A stretch of 64,000 nt of DNA from Dryocosmus kuriphilus (GCA_038277395.1 CM076191.1:30899936-30963935), one strand, 5' to 3'. Positions 34,757 through 46,020 are shown, numbered from the stretch's first letter. The notes: generated by a model from the sequence alone, not told the origin. Translations and numbers: made by a program.

Positions 34757-36294
34757 AGTAATAGAGCTGTAGGGGTTCTACCGCACCACGACAATCTTCG
34801 CGTTGCCGCTGACAGATGGCGTCACTACTCCCTCAGTGGTACATGTCCGTGGTAAGTTATCGACAGTCGGTGTTACCCTGGGTCAGTAAGGTAGGGTTCC
34901 ACTACAACAAACTTTTCTTTCGTCGATAGATGGCGCCAATATCCATTATAGACAGTCGGTATTACCCTGTATCGGTAAAGTAGAAATATCGGGGCAGGTA
35001 TTTACCATATATAGCACCACTACAAGCTTTGCGTGAACACCGAATTCCTTATTACTATTAAGGTTATGTATTGGAATTTACTTCTCGAAAATTCTCTCCC
35101 TCTCACTCTCCAACGGCTTGCATACTAAAATCTACGCGCATAAATTCAATTGGATGCAGGTTCAAACATGCTTTCCCCCTCTCTCTCTCCAACACTGACC
35201 TCATTATCTTGATGTCATTGATCCTAGAAGTTTACAGGCGCGAGAATTCATCTCCATTTATTTCGACAGGCACGCGATGCAGGTTTGAACATGCTTTCCC
35301 CCTCTCTCTCCAACACTGACCCCATTATCTTGATGTAATTGATCCTAGAAGTTTATAGGCGCGAGAATTCAACTCCATTTGTTTCGACAGGCACGCGATG
35401 CAGGTTTGAACACGCTTTCCCTCCCTATCTCTCTCCAACACTGACCTCATTATCTTAATGGCATCATGGGTGTGAGAAGAGACGGAGGGGCAAAGGGGGA
35501 GTCTCGATATTGCACAATAGATCATCACGATACGCAAGATGATGCAATAATTTAAAATCTCAAAATAATCAGATATTGAAAAACAAAAATTGTGCTAGGT
35601 TATGCTCAAGAAATGCAATCACTTTTGTTTCTTGTAAAAATTCCGTACGACTAATAATTCCTGAATCAAAACTCGAAAATCTCAAAATAATCAGATATTG
35701 AAAAACAAAAATTGTGCTCAAGAAATGCAATCACTTTTTCCTCTTGTAAAATTCCGTATGACTAATAGTTCCTGAATCAAGACACGAAAATCTCAAAATA
35801 ATCAGATAAACAATGCTCAAGAAATGCAATCACTTTTTCCTGTAGCGTAAGTCAGAATGCATTCATTATTACTATTAAGGTTATGTATTGGAATTTACTT
35901 CTAGAATATTCTCTCTCTTTCTCTCTATCTCTCTCACTCTCCATCGGCTGCCTCAGCCGTGGCGTTTCCTCTCACCGGTTTCCGGTTCCCCTCCCACCCG
36001 CCCTTTCCCCTCCGACGTGGCATCTCTAGACAGATTTCGACAAGCATGATGACGTAATATCTCAAGCCTGTTGGAACACGCATAATGATAGCCGTGGCGT
36101 TTCTTCTCACCGGCTTCCGCTTCCCCTCCCACCCGCCCTTTCCCCTCCGACGTGGCATCTCTAGACAGGTTTCGTCAAGCATGATGACGTCATATCTCAA
36201 GCCTGTTGGAACACGCATAATGATGCAATTTATCGACACGCATAGATTATTTGACACACACACACACTTCTTCACTTACATACATATACGATGC
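34757..36294 (+). repeat. Left TIR of the provirus
   Basis: About 1,538 bp, matching the inverse of 46707-48124. It is longer because of an extra ~150-bp tandem unit (two copies of GCCGTGGCGTTTCYTCTCAC, 35956 and 36091). It also has three ~120-bp units with CAGGTTTGAACATGC, and CT-rich tracts. No gene is convincingly encoded in the TIR. Confidence 0.9.
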
Positions 36295-36299
36295 ATGTT

Positions 36300-36587
36300 C
36301 TATTTACCACCAAAGTAGTAAAAGGAAAGTTTTTTCTTCTGGAGAGCAATTTCCAGTTTCTCAAATGTTTCCATGTATTGTGGATCTTCAAAAATTTTGT
36401 TTATTCGGTTCGGTAAGTATACAAAGATCTCGTTGTCCAACTCGATCATGAATTTTGTTCCATATTTTGTTTGAACTTTCATCAATTTTGTGACTGCATA
36501 TTTTTTCTTCACTGTAATATCAGCCAATGACGTCACTGGGAGAATATTTTCCAAACGGCCAACTCTTTTTACAACGCTGAGACCCAT
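36300..36587 (-). CDS. 95-aa conserved provirus protein, possible ssDNA-binding fold
   Basis: An intact frame from ATG 36587, directly inside the left TIR and the last gene of the leftward array. It is rich in Lys, Val and beta-type stretches (KKKYAVTKLMKVQTKYG, FMIELDNEIFVYLPNRI). The pattern of KY-V...V-TKYG...ELD--I-VYLP-R is reminiscent of small OB-like ssDNA-binding proteins seen in arthropod virus-like elements. That is a resemblance only; no diagnostic residue proves it. A protein-primed polymerase would need such a partner, which makes the role plausible. Confidence 0.6.
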   Translation of the reverse strand: MGLSVVKRVGRLENILPVTSLADITVKKKYAVTKLMKVQTKYGTKFMIELDNEIFVYLPNRINKIFEDPQYMETFEKLEIALQKKKLSFYYFGGK

Positions 36588-37361
36588 TTTATTCTTCTCT
36601 GAGATAATAAATGGATTGACTTTACACTCTCAATGTTTGAAGATAGACTGAAGCCTCTGTAATCTGGTACTGCTTTTATAGACTTGTAACCCCACTCTAC
36701 CTACACTCTACAAGGTTCGAGAAGCTCAACAAGTCTTAAAACGTTTCGCAACATGATGCAATGATTTCCCCTACTAGAATCTTCTAGAAGGTACTGTGTA
36801 GAAAGTGTGTGTGTGTGTGTGAGAGTGTGTGTATGCATGTCGCGTGTACAATCATGTTTCGGACGCGTGTATGTGTGTGTGTATTTGTATGTGTGTGTGT
36901 GTGTAGGTTTTCGACGAGTTTCGATAAGTTTTAACACGCATAATCTTGTTTTCATCACACATTTTTAAGGTCCCTCGTTGCTCGGAGTGAGAAATTCAAC
37001 CCATCGATGTGATGAAAATCTATCGTTGTTGTTTAAAGAAAAGAAATTCCATCGGTGAAATTCTAGCAAAGCGAAAAAAAAAACAACACATCAATTTTCT
37101 TTTAGTTAAAGTAATGCAAAGCGGAAAAAAACGTCAGACTCATTTTTTTTTCTATTTTCTCATCTATAAATTAAAACTATGTAATGAGTACACAGAAAGT
37201 TTATCTTTTTATGTTATGATTTATTACTCACAAATTTTTTCTTTCAATACAAAAGTTTTATTTGACATTGTATTTAAACCAATTAAAACCTAACCAAGGC
37301 TGTACAACGTAAATTCTCTCTTAGACAAGTACTGCTCCTAATTCAATCCGACTAAAACCGA
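36588..37361. other. Provirus intergenic region with (TG)n
   Basis: Contains TG-rich microsatellites (36806-36835, 36870-36904). A 94-aa plus-strand frame (37009-37293) runs against all neighbouring genes and has no recognisable domain; I reject it as a gene. Confidence 0.45.
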
Positions 37362-37970
37362 TTAAGCTAGCGGCTTGGGTCTCTGATTGAAATCAATTTC
37401 AAAATCATCATTCATTTCCTCATCATTATCACAACTTTTCATTTCCTCATCATTAACGTTGTTCACTTGATCGATACCACTTTGAGAGTAATTCCTGATG
37501 GTTGGTTGATCCCGAGGAGTCAAGAGCCAGGTCCTGAAGGCAAGAGCATTTTTAACTACACAGTTTTCATTCCAGTACTGAGTGTGGTGATTGCACTTGA
37601 CGGAGAGTGTGTTGGATAATTTATGGAGCGCAGGACAACTCAGATCTGCAAGATCAGTCACATTTTGCAGAAATTGCTCCAAATACTTTTTCTTTTCCAA
37701 TCCTTTGACGTAGACCGCATTAGCACCATGTGGTGTGCCTCGAATCAAAGAACTCACTTCCTCATAGGGTATATCTCTAGCCGTCCATTCGAGACCATGA
37801 TAATTGCGCGTCAGCCACAAATTTTCACTCCTGTATCGGGCAGTCAACATATGCCAGTGGTAAGGCTGTTGAAACAAGTAAATCACAGGTTGAGAGTCTT
37901 CCTGGAGAGGAACTACAGCTAACTCCTTGACAAAAAAACTGGTTAATGGGCTCTCTGAAGCCTTGCGCAT
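37362..37970 (-). CDS. 202-aa provirus protein of unknown function
   Basis: An intact minus-strand frame with ATG at 37970, between the major capsid gene and the 95-aa gene. Middle motifs are DIPYEEV, VYVKGLEKKKYLEQF and LADLSCPALHKL, followed by a CNHHTQYWNENCVVKNALAF block whose Cys/His spacing may bind a metal. The C-terminus is acidic (runs of Asp/Glu, about residues 170-195) and looks disordered. The alternating hydrophobic strand followed by VKG-EKK and CP-L is a pattern I associate with uncharacterised proteins of insect virus-like transposons, possibly a degenerate RNase H-like fold. No catalytic set can be assigned. Confidence 0.65.
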   Translation of the reverse strand: MRKASESPLTSFFVKELAVVPLQEDSQPVIYLFQQPYHWHMLTARYRSENLWLTRNYHGLEWTARDIPYEEVSSLIRGTPHGANAVYVKGLEKKKYLEQFLQNVTDLADLSCPALHKLSNTLSVKCNHHTQYWNENCVVKNALAFRTWLLTPRDQPTIRNYSQSGIDQVNNVNDEEMKSCDNDEEMNDDFEIDFNQRPKPLA

Positions 37971-38095
37971 CTACTATAAAGTCCATTTCGATGCAAACTG
38001 AATTCCACTCCTTGGAATAATTCCTTTTATAACTTTTTCCTCACCATCACTGCTAGAATTACCCCCAACACCACTTCTAGCATTTCCCCCACCAC

Positions 38096-39322
38096 TTAGA
38101 TCAACTTTTTCACACTACCACTGAAAGGCTGGTATTGAATAAGACGATCATGTATGATGAGACAGTAGGCTGACGTTTCAGCGGGGAAATTGTATCCAGA
38201 TTCAAATTCCAAACGAACGTCTACTGAGGCCTATTTGAGAAACTCATTTTGTTTTGAGCAATCAATAACAATCAGGGGAGCGTGTTCTTTGAAAGCGTTT
38301 TTCTTCAACATCGGTTTAGGCTCTTTGCTATAGTATGCTGTCTGAAAGTTTGCATACATTTCATACAATAGTGCAAACTGATTGTGATTAATGTTTAAGT
38401 TCAGATTGCCGTACAGACAGTACTGTGAAATTGAGAAACACCTTGACATTGGTTATATTGCAATGGTCGAAACGGTTAGCATATCTTGCTCGCCTATCCT
38501 TTCTGCCTGTATGGAAACCCAGGATAACGTAACGTGGTTTCTCCAATTGAGTTGACGTTTTCACAGTCCATATGTGTTTTGAGGTAGTGGGAAGCAGAGG
38601 ATATTCATATAATTCCCATGAGCGAAAACTCACAGTGGTCAGGGGGTCCTTTTCAATAAAGTTCAACAGCTGTATCTTCTGTTGATCTGAAGCCATTACA
38701 TATGGAATCATCCACTCCACTTTTTGAATCGTGATCCTAAACTGTTCTTCGTTTCCAGGATCTGCTCGCTCTTGAATTATTGCGTTCAAGTCACTGCGTG
38801 ATTCTGTCGGGATAAGTTCATGCTTTGCATTCACAACAATTTTTCGAAAGTCTTCGGCGAATGCTAGAATCATACTGAGCAGTATAGTAACATCAAAGTA
38901 TCCCTCCTCATTGGTGAGACGTTCTGTACCTTCTGGGATGCCTAACCATCCTGCATTCTCCATAAGATAACTTTGTCCAGGAGTGAGAGAGATGTAACCT
39001 TTTATGGTGCTTGTGAGACCGACATTTTTACAACGATCAATCTCAATACCATTGAGTTCACAGCGAATTTCATCAAACAGATAGCAGATGGCATTACTCA
39101 AAAAATTCGTGGCAGTAACATTTCTGGCTACATCAGCATCCCTAGTCAGTCTTCCGTACACGTGTAGTGAATTCTTGCTGGGTAGTATGCACAAACAGCG
39201 ACTCGAATTTCATCACTGTTGTTGAATTATGATGAGGCATAAGGCTGATGTGCATGATTCTCATAGTGGGCGATTGACTCATCAAATCTCACTGGTGCTT
39301 GAATGTCCAATATTTCCTCCAT
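38096..39322 (-). pseudogene. Major capsid protein (double jelly-roll type), broken
   Basis: The likely start is ATG 39322 and the end is the TAA at 38096-38098, about 400 residues. The order and content match the major capsid of Polinton-like viruses; diagnostic stretches are IRCELNGIEIDRCKN, SFRSWELYEYPLLP and FDHCNITNVK. Capsid proteins of this class form trimers that build the icosahedral shell. Breaks: in-frame stop at 39227-39229, frameshift near 39195, frameshift near 38440 and in-frame stop at 38231-38233. The longest intact piece is 38388-39194 (268 aa). The mixture of stops and indels indicates neutral decay. The gene directly follows the minor capsid gene and the 49-aa ORF, as expected for a structural cassette. 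Confidence 0.85.
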
Positions 39323-39361
39323 TTTCTTTCTTCTTGCAACAGATTAAGATGACAAATCGTT

Positions 39362-39511
39362 TCAATTTCTTTCTTTGATCTTGTAGCCTAGCTGTTTCAG
39401 ACGAAGCACGTTTTGAGGTGTTAGCACCTTGCGGGCTGGTCGAGAACTAACCTTTGTCTGGCATGTTGTCTCCCTTATATAAGCTCCTTTGAGATTGTAT
39501 TCAATACCCAT
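39362..39511 (-). CDS. 49-aa basic ORF overlapping the minor capsid stop
   Basis: The start codon lies in TAATG, sharing the A of the minor capsid TAA (39511-39513), so translation could pass on by termination-reinitiation. The peptide starts MGIEYNLKG and ends in a basic helix-like stretch (LTPQNVLRLKQLGYKIKER). It fits exactly between the two capsid genes. No family is recognised. It could be a capsid cement, scaffold or DNA-packing peptide, but that is a guess from position and charge. Confidence 0.55.
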   Translation of the reverse strand: MGIEYNLKGAYIRETTCQTKVSSRPARKVLTPQNVLRLKQLGYKIKERN

Positions 39512-40200
39512 TATGATGATAATTTAACGTGCAGTCGTATTGTTATAATCTCTCCTAGAAAATTCACTAAGTCTCCTTCTTGATCGACAATGCGGAGCTG
39601 AATTTTCGGTATTGTCTTGACGGCGATTGGCAGATAAACGACGTTTGCCGGCACTTCCACAATCTTATATCCTGGTGGAACAACAGGAAAGAATTCATGA
39701 ATTGTGTGAACCTTGCGCTCGTTGATGTAGGCTCCTGTTGTGATGTTACACTCAACTCGTAGAGCATTCACTTTGAGAATGGCCATAGGTAGATCAGAAG
39801 TGTGAGTCTTATTGGCTTCAAGAACAGGAGGTGCAAATCCCAATAGTCGTCCAATTGAATCTCCTGGTCTAAAGTCCACTTCACGATCACACTTTATCTC
39901 ATTGCGCAGTGTGTTGTTACTTGGTTTGATGTTTATTGTAATTCCGTCACTCGCTAGAACCTTCTGGATATATCTCTCAATGTCTTCAATCTCATAGCTG
40001 CCAGTGGGTATAACAACTTTTCTCTGTCCGATCTTAATTGTATTCTTCCCCACATCAACGTTGGGAATCGCATTAAATGTGAGCAACTCAACGAGACCAA
40101 GAGCGTAGTTCTTGTGCGGAGAGAGTTCTATTGGTGGAAAGTACTCTGCCTCGAGCATAAAAGAGTTTCCCGTTATGGTAAGAGTAAATGATTCATCCAT
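39511..40200 (-). CDS. Minor capsid (penton, single jelly-roll) protein
   Basis: An intact frame. I choose ATG 40200 (MDESFTLTITGNS) over the upstream start at 40245, which overlaps the protease end. Motifs are YFPPIELSPHKNYALGLVEL, VVIPTGSYEIEDIERYIQ, RLLGFAPP, NITTGAYINERKVHTIHEFF, PPGYKIVEVP and a C-terminal LVNFLGEIITIRLH. Size (~229 aa) and beta-rich pattern fit the Polinton minor capsid/penton protein, which occupies the five-fold vertices. It lies 37 bp after the protease stop, and its own stop overlaps the 49-aa ORF. It is the only large structural gene in this provirus without a break. Confidence 0.85.
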   Translation of the reverse strand: MDESFTLTITGNSFMLEAEYFPPIELSPHKNYALGLVELLTFNAIPNVDVGKNTIKIGQRKVVIPTGSYEIEDIERYIQKVLASDGITINIKPSNNTLRNEIKCDREVDFRPGDSIGRLLGFAPPVLEANKTHTSDLPMAILKVNALRVECNITTGAYINERKVHTIHEFFPVVPPGYKIVEVPANVVYLPIAVKTIPKIQLRIVDQEGDLVNFLGEIITIRLHVKLSS

Positions 40201-40237
40201 GACGATGTTCTTCTCTATAATACCTCTAGTCTGCTCA

Positions 40238-41471
40238 TTACACACTCTTATATAGAGAGTCTTTGTCTCTTACATGCAGCCGCCCACACAAAAATTTTAA
40301 ACACAAGTGTCCACACTCAACACTGTTATAGTCTTGATATCTATCATGATTGTACTTTATTACGCTACCAACATCGACGTAATCGACAAGATCCGATGGT
40401 GGACGAAGATTACCGAAACTGTCAAAGTATAGAACATTATTACCGATCTTTCTATATGCTACCCAGTGAGTACCAGGACCGTGACTGTCATCAAGATTTA
40501 CAATAGCTGATTCAGTTTGATGGAGACCACGCACTGGTAGCTCATTACGCATAAAAACTCCACGGAAACGTGGAATTTTGATAGCTTTAGCATATTTTAA
40601 CAGATCGGCATCAGTGAGTACACGATGAGGTAGCTTTACTACAAGTTTTTTGATGCCTGTCTTAGACGAAGGCCCTGTCCTTTTATATGAAGTCCGAGTC
40701 CTTTTCTGTAAGGTTTCAGGTGTAACCCCTTCCCTAGAACAATAGCCTCCATTGATTTGTTATGACGTTGAGCCTCTGCGAGCTGTTGTTTAACTGCGTT
40801 AGCATCGTTTACATCTTTGGCTACACCAGCTGCTCTACCAGTGAGAGCTCCAAATGTACTGAGTTCAGCAAATATGGGAGTCAGCGGCAAAACACTCCCG
40901 AATTTTGAGGGGATTGTCAAAACACGTGGATTTTTCACTTTATCCACACCTTTGACAGCTTCCTGTGCACCTCTGATTGCAGACTTGATGACTACTTTTG
41001 CATCACTACTTCGTCTCATTGCTTTCTTAGCTGCATTCACAATATTTCTAAATCCAATTTGTTTTCTCCTTTGTCTTCTTCTTCTTTAAACTAAGCTTCC
41101 TCTTCACTGTACTGGATTTCCTCTTTATTCCCATACCGAGTTTCGCTTTGACATTCATTACGTTAGTTATTGCCAGTGCTGCAGCTTTCTCATCAATTTT
41201 AGCGTCTTTGGTAAAAACCCGCTGCCGCGCTTTACTGGCTAGTACACGATCTCCAGAGTTTCTCGCTTCAACGTTCTCACAATTACGTGAATATGCAATA
41301 TCGTGTTCTTTATACGCTGCGTCTAGAGGATTGATACCGGGATCACCTTTAGCAAATCGTTTAACTAGCTTAGTACCTGGGCCGCAGTACTGATAGCCAG
41401 GCAAATGCAACTCAAATTGCAATTTTGTTGATCACACGATTGACTAGGCCTTTACCTCTATGCTCAATCAT
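40238..41471 (-). pseudogene. Phospholipase A2 / basic linker / adenain-type protease gene, frameshifted
   Basis: Three modules sit end to end. (1) From ATG 41471, after a shift near 41415, comes a parvovirus-VP1-like phospholipase A2: LPGYQYCGPGTKL is the calcium loop and AAYKEHDIAYS contains the catalytic HD. (2) A Lys/Arg-rich stretch leads to a small Ala/Gly hydrophobic region and GL-L--Y-like repeats (GKGLHLKPYRKGLGLHIK), similar to a core or membrane-active peptide. (3) A C5 (adenain) cysteine protease: GTHWVAY (His), YFDSFG (Asp) and VECGHLCL (Cys), ending at 40238. Breaks lie near 41415, 41050 and 40660. In the viral setting the PLA2 would act in endosome escape and the protease in capsid maturation. 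Clean adjacency suggests one ancestral fused polyprotein, but separate cistrons cannot be excluded. Confidence 0.8.
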
Positions 41472-41678
41472 TCCTCACTGAACGGAGGTTAGCACGCAAC
41501 TGACCTGAAAGCTATGAAAGCGCCGTATTTATATATATTTAATCATCCAGCCATATACCTTGTGGAAAAAGTAATCAAGAAACGTGGCAATAAAGTCTAT
41601 GTAAAGGGTTTAGGCTTTGATTGTTTACACAACAAGTGGATAGCAAAATGTATATATTTAATCAAATTTTCTTCAATG

Positions 41679-41825
41679 TTGAATCAACGTTGAGCCAACG
41701 TTGAATCAACGTTGAGTCAAAGTTGAATCAACGTTATATCAATGTTGAGCCAACATTGAATCAACGTTGAATCAATGTTGAGCCAACGTTGAATCAATGT
41801 GGAACCAACGTTGAACCAATGTTAG
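41679..41825. repeat. 11-bp minisatellite GTTGAATCAAC, ~13 units
   Basis: Head-to-tail 11-mers (GTTGAATCAAC, GTTGAGCCAAC and variants). Each unit is itself a near-perfect palindrome (GTTGA-N-TCAAC). The array lies between the polymerase and the PLA2/protease gene. Confidence 0.9.
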
Positions 41826-41989
41826 ACTAAATTATAAAATTAACTATATAAAGTGTATGCTGACACTAAGTAGAGATGTAAGGTTCTTTGATAAAGAAAA
41901 AGCAATTTATATGCATTCATATATGTACATATCTTGTTTTATTCAAATACAACTCCTATATACCCTATTTACAAAGTTGATCTAGAGAC

Positions 41990-42080
41990 AGCTGCGCCAA
42001 AGTCTATTCAAATCCACGCAGATGATACCGCTGTACAGTAGTAGTAGTAATAATAATAACAATAATAATAAAAATAATAA
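41990..42080. repeat. (TAA)n-type microsatellite
   Basis: An imperfect TAATAATAACAATAA tract follows the polymerase gene. Confidence 0.8.
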
Positions 42081-42136
42081 TAACGTATTTACAAAGGTGA
42101 TGTCAAATGTATTTATGATGATATGTCTGCAGTAAC

Positions 42137-45100
42137 TAATTGTTAACAAGCATGTCCAAAAGGTCATAATCATCGTCTGCGAGTATGTCGTCGTCATCGT
42201 CAGTAGCGTCAACGTCCATTGCATCGTTTAGTCGGTAGTGTCTCCACGCAAGAGTGTCTGTGGTGTTGGAGAGCAAGGATCGCTTATCATCGTGAGGACT
42301 CAGTGCAATTTTTGTCTGTTTAATGGTCTCGACATTGTGTAATCTCGACCTGCTGACATACTGGGTTCTGCTTTGGACTGACTAATTTTTCAAGCATTCC
42401 GTGTAATCGTTGAAAGTGATTGTTTGCGCACAATCTATGATTTTACACCTTTGTCTATCTTGACAAAGTCTTCACCGTTTACAAGGATGCTGTACATTTT
42501 ACTCCGCAAGCGAACAAATTCAGTGATAATTTTACCACAACACTCATTCTTCATGAGACCCAAAACCTTTTTGTTAGCTTGCGGCATTCCGAAAACATTG
42601 TCTCGAGGGTAGTCAGAGGTATCCAATCTGTCAATGTCGTCTTTCATGTCGGCGCAAATGTCATTACATTTTACTTCGTAAATAAGACTGTCCGTGTCAG
42701 TGTATAGTAGTTTACACTTGTCACCGTATTTTTTAATCATGTAGTCGTAGTAAAAGTCGTAGATTAGGATTTTGGAGATATCCAGAACAGCAAGCCCTAC
42801 ATAGACTGGCTTGTTGAACAATACTTCAGTTCGTCTCAGTTCAATCGCAACGAGATTGTCTTTCAGTAAACTGCATTATTCATCAATTTAAACAAGTTCT
42901 TTTCAAATTCGTTTCTAGCATTTGCTCGCATAACAGTATTGAAATCTATGTAACTTTTAAGCCACGTGGATTGGTTGAACTGAAGTACTCTATGAATTTT
43001 AATAAATTTAAGTCCATTAGCCAAAGCATGTTCGAGAGCTTGATAATGGAGAACGTACTTTTGTTTCGGTAGGAAGGTAATTAGGAGCTTCTCCTGGTCG
43101 GACCCTGGTGGCTTCGAGTATTCTGGACAAAACGGTAAGTCATTGTGCTTGTCATGGAGTTTCACAGGGTAGTCCAAATCTACTTCCAGAATGTACCAAA
43201 GGGTGAATCACCTGGAATGTTGAAATCAAGGTTTTCGAAATGGGTAAGTCACTCGAAACCACGGTAAGGGAGAGGTTGTTCCATTGCCCAACCATATAGG
43301 TTGTTTGCATCCAAATAATCAATGTAGATAATCCCCCATCCTTGTTGAAAGCTGATATGTATTTGTTATTGGCAATGGCATAACGGTGGGAGCATTCACT
43401 TACTCCACCCCTTTTGCCTTGCTCAATCATCAACAGCATATCAACATCGGTGAGGAGCTCTAATCTCACCTTTGAATATTTGAGCATGGCATCCCATGTC
43501 AAGCCATGAGTTGTATAGTAGTGTCCTGGATCCAAGTCGTAAGCCTCGAGACACTGTTCTCGGAAACTTTTGAAAATGTCAGCTAAAAGCAGAACGTCAG
43601 TTTTCATATACAGACTGACGTACTGGCCGAGTGTTTTGATGTTAAATGCACACCATACCTGTTGTGCATGTGCCTAATCTTCGTCCGATATTGCCGAATC
43701 ATTGAGAGTGCTGTAAAATTTTTCTTTTAGTGGGAGCTGAGTTTCACTGCGTCTATCTCTCGAGTCCAAATATTCATGAGGAAGAACACCTTTCCTCGTG
43801 AGAAGCTCAATTTTCTCCCTCTCAACATCGGCAAACACTGCACTGACAATTTTATACTGAGTGAGGTATGACGCTAACTTTTCCAGTGAACAGGCCATAA
43901 ATCTGAATGAATTGATGAATCTAAATTTAATCTGGGTTTCCTGAACGTACTTTGTGAATGAAATTTATTTCTCCTTATTGAGTGCAAGAACTTTAACTCT
44001 TCCCTCAAAGTGTGACAATGTCACGAATGATAAGGTGCGCGTCATAAGTATTCAGATTATGGAACACAACAGTTATGGTGTTTGAGACCTGATATGATAA
44101 GTTGCAATGCTCATGCGCAGGACCAAGGTACTTACCAGTCAGATGACAATTATCATGTACCTCCTTCATTGGGGATGCAGTGCCTTCTGACAAATGTGAC
44201 AAGTTTTGGCATCTGTAAAGGTTTTCTGTTCAGCAAAAGTTATTTTTTCCATTGGTACTGGTGATGCCAAGATCTTGTCACATTTCTGAGCAATCTCCAG
44301 TAATTGCTCAGCAAACCACTTTGCTGGCTCCACATCCTCCGGACATGAATCGTAGAAGGACAGTTTATCATCATAACTGCACTTGAATCCGCGTAAATGA
44401 TGAAAGGAGCCCGCTCACGGTTCCCAAAGTTCTTAAACTCAACAATGTTCCTCTCGGGTTCTGGAAACACCACTTTACAGTTATTAAGTTTTACACAGTC
44501 TTCCGAGTGAGCAACCAGTTTTTTCCATTTTCATGAAATAGTTCAAGCACCGGTCGCAAATATACTTTCTCGTGTTCATTTTAGACAATTGTCTACTGAC
44601 CAATCGGGATAAATCCTTTATCCGGACATAGTGGAAGTTGAAGCTTCTTTCTTCTCTAACTTGATATTCTTCTTTTTCTTCTTCTTCTTCTTCTTCTTCA
44701 CTACTATTCTCTATAGTATAATCTTCCTCTACACGAAGAAGATTCACGTCCGTGTCTCGTTTTTTGTGAGGTAAGGTGAAGAGGCACACCGTGAATTTAT
44801 TTTCAGTCTTCCTGATGAGACCATAGATATTTACAGAGATCTGATTTTTCTCTTCGAACTTGTGCACATCCTTGAGTGCAACTGAAAAGGCAATGTCTGA
44901 AAAATCCAGTTCATCCCTTTATTGCTGATATTTTGATACGCGTGTAGCACTCTTATTCGAGTCAGGTGGGTGCAAGGCTGAGAGTATTGCCCACTTGAAA
45001 CACTCGTTGTCGTTGTTCTCTATGTTCACACAAGCTTTCTTATCCTTGATCGACTTTGGAAGTTCAATGTAGGAACCTGCCTTCAGCGGGTTCAACTTGT

Positions 45101-45773
45101 TTATGTTGATGGAAAGCTTGATGATTGAGTGGAGGGTCCATCCAGTCTTTCTCCTGAAATTCTCTATCTCCTTGAGGATTGGGTACCTCACGTACGTTTC
45201 AAACCATAATTTCAAGTCAGTGGTGGAATATATGGCTTCGTTATTTGACTTGAAATTTTTATCATCAGGCTCATTTTTGCCGATTTTTGTATAGTAGCAA
45301 AGAATTAATGCATTTATATTCAAAGCCTTTTGTTTTTGTAATTTTTTGCCCACTTGAACAATGAATAATTGCGGAGCATCATTCAAAAAGGCAAGGGCAT
45401 TTTTATGTATTAAATTGGCCACTACACACGTTTTAACACGACTATTGAAAGCTTTTTCTACATCTATCCACTTTACGCGATTATTGATGTCATCTTGTTT
45501 CTTCAGCACGTGTCCTCCTCCTTTCTTCATCAATAAATCAAAGCGTGCCTCTAAGCATGCGAGCTTCTCAATCAGGTTCAGGCACTTTTGTTTTTTGCCT
45601 AAGTTCTGCGGTGGTGTTTTGCTATAGAGTTCTCTCCTGACAGTCCTTAGACAAAGCGAGCACTCACTCTTCCACTTGGTGATTTTGTCTAGAGGTGCGT
45701 ATCCAGATGATAACATCAGAGTCAACGCGTCCTCTATACCGGGAATGAGCTTCACGCACTCGTCGAGTATCAT
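42137..45773 (-). pseudogene. Protein-primed family B DNA polymerase of the provirus, broken
   Basis: I place the start at ATG 45773 (MILDECVKLIPG), because the longer frame to 45872 only translates a (CA)n tract. The end is the TAG at 42137 after an acidic tail (about 42150-42220). Segments in order are: N-terminal domain 45773-44919 (to ECFKWAILSALHP); a linker with a Glu run and CDRCLNYF (44867-44484); exonuclease region with FIIYADSS and HNLNTYDAHL; the CHLTGKYLGPAHEHCN metal-binding-like motif; a region with KTDVLLLADIF; polymerase motif A scrambled by a shift near 43330; motif B ANARNEFEKNLFKLMNNAVY; motif C LLYTDTDSLIYE; then KIALSPHDDKR near the C-terminus. At least seven frame changes or stops separate these. 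In the first exonuclease motif the usual acidic second residue is Ser. Polinton polymerases copy the genome from a terminal-protein primer. Confidence 0.88.
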
Positions 45774-45840
45774 TTTTAATATGAATATGAGATATAAACC
45801 AACACTAATGAAGTCTTTCACGCACATTGTATATTTATAA

Positions 45841-46020
45841 GCACACACACACACCCAAACACACACACACACGCGCAGAGAGAGGGGGAGGGGGGAGAGA
45901 GAGAGTCTTTTTCACGCACACTGTACACTTAAAGCCGCTAACAATGTCTTTAGCTGCACTTTATTGAGTATCTTTTTCACACACACATACACACACACAC
46001 ACTGTATTTAATATAAAGTT
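45841..46020. repeat. (CA)n / (GA)n microsatellites
   Basis: CA-rich 45841-45875, GA-rich 45877-45905, and CA-rich again 45980-46002. They lie upstream of the polymerase start, where a promoter would be expected. Confidence 0.85.

Noticed and set aside
37009..37293. 94-aa plus-strand frame in the provirus, considered as a possible missing gene
   Set aside because: It runs opposite to all provirus genes, is AT/Lys-rich and has no integrase, ATPase or other recognisable motif.
41148..41393. Hydrophobic plus-strand frame opposite the PLA2 gene
   Set aside because: It is a shadow of the conserved minus-strand coding sequence.
45774..45872. N-terminal extension of the polymerase starting MCVCVWVC
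   Set aside because: It translates a (CA)n microsatellite; the downstream ATG at 45773 fits the conserved start of the domain.
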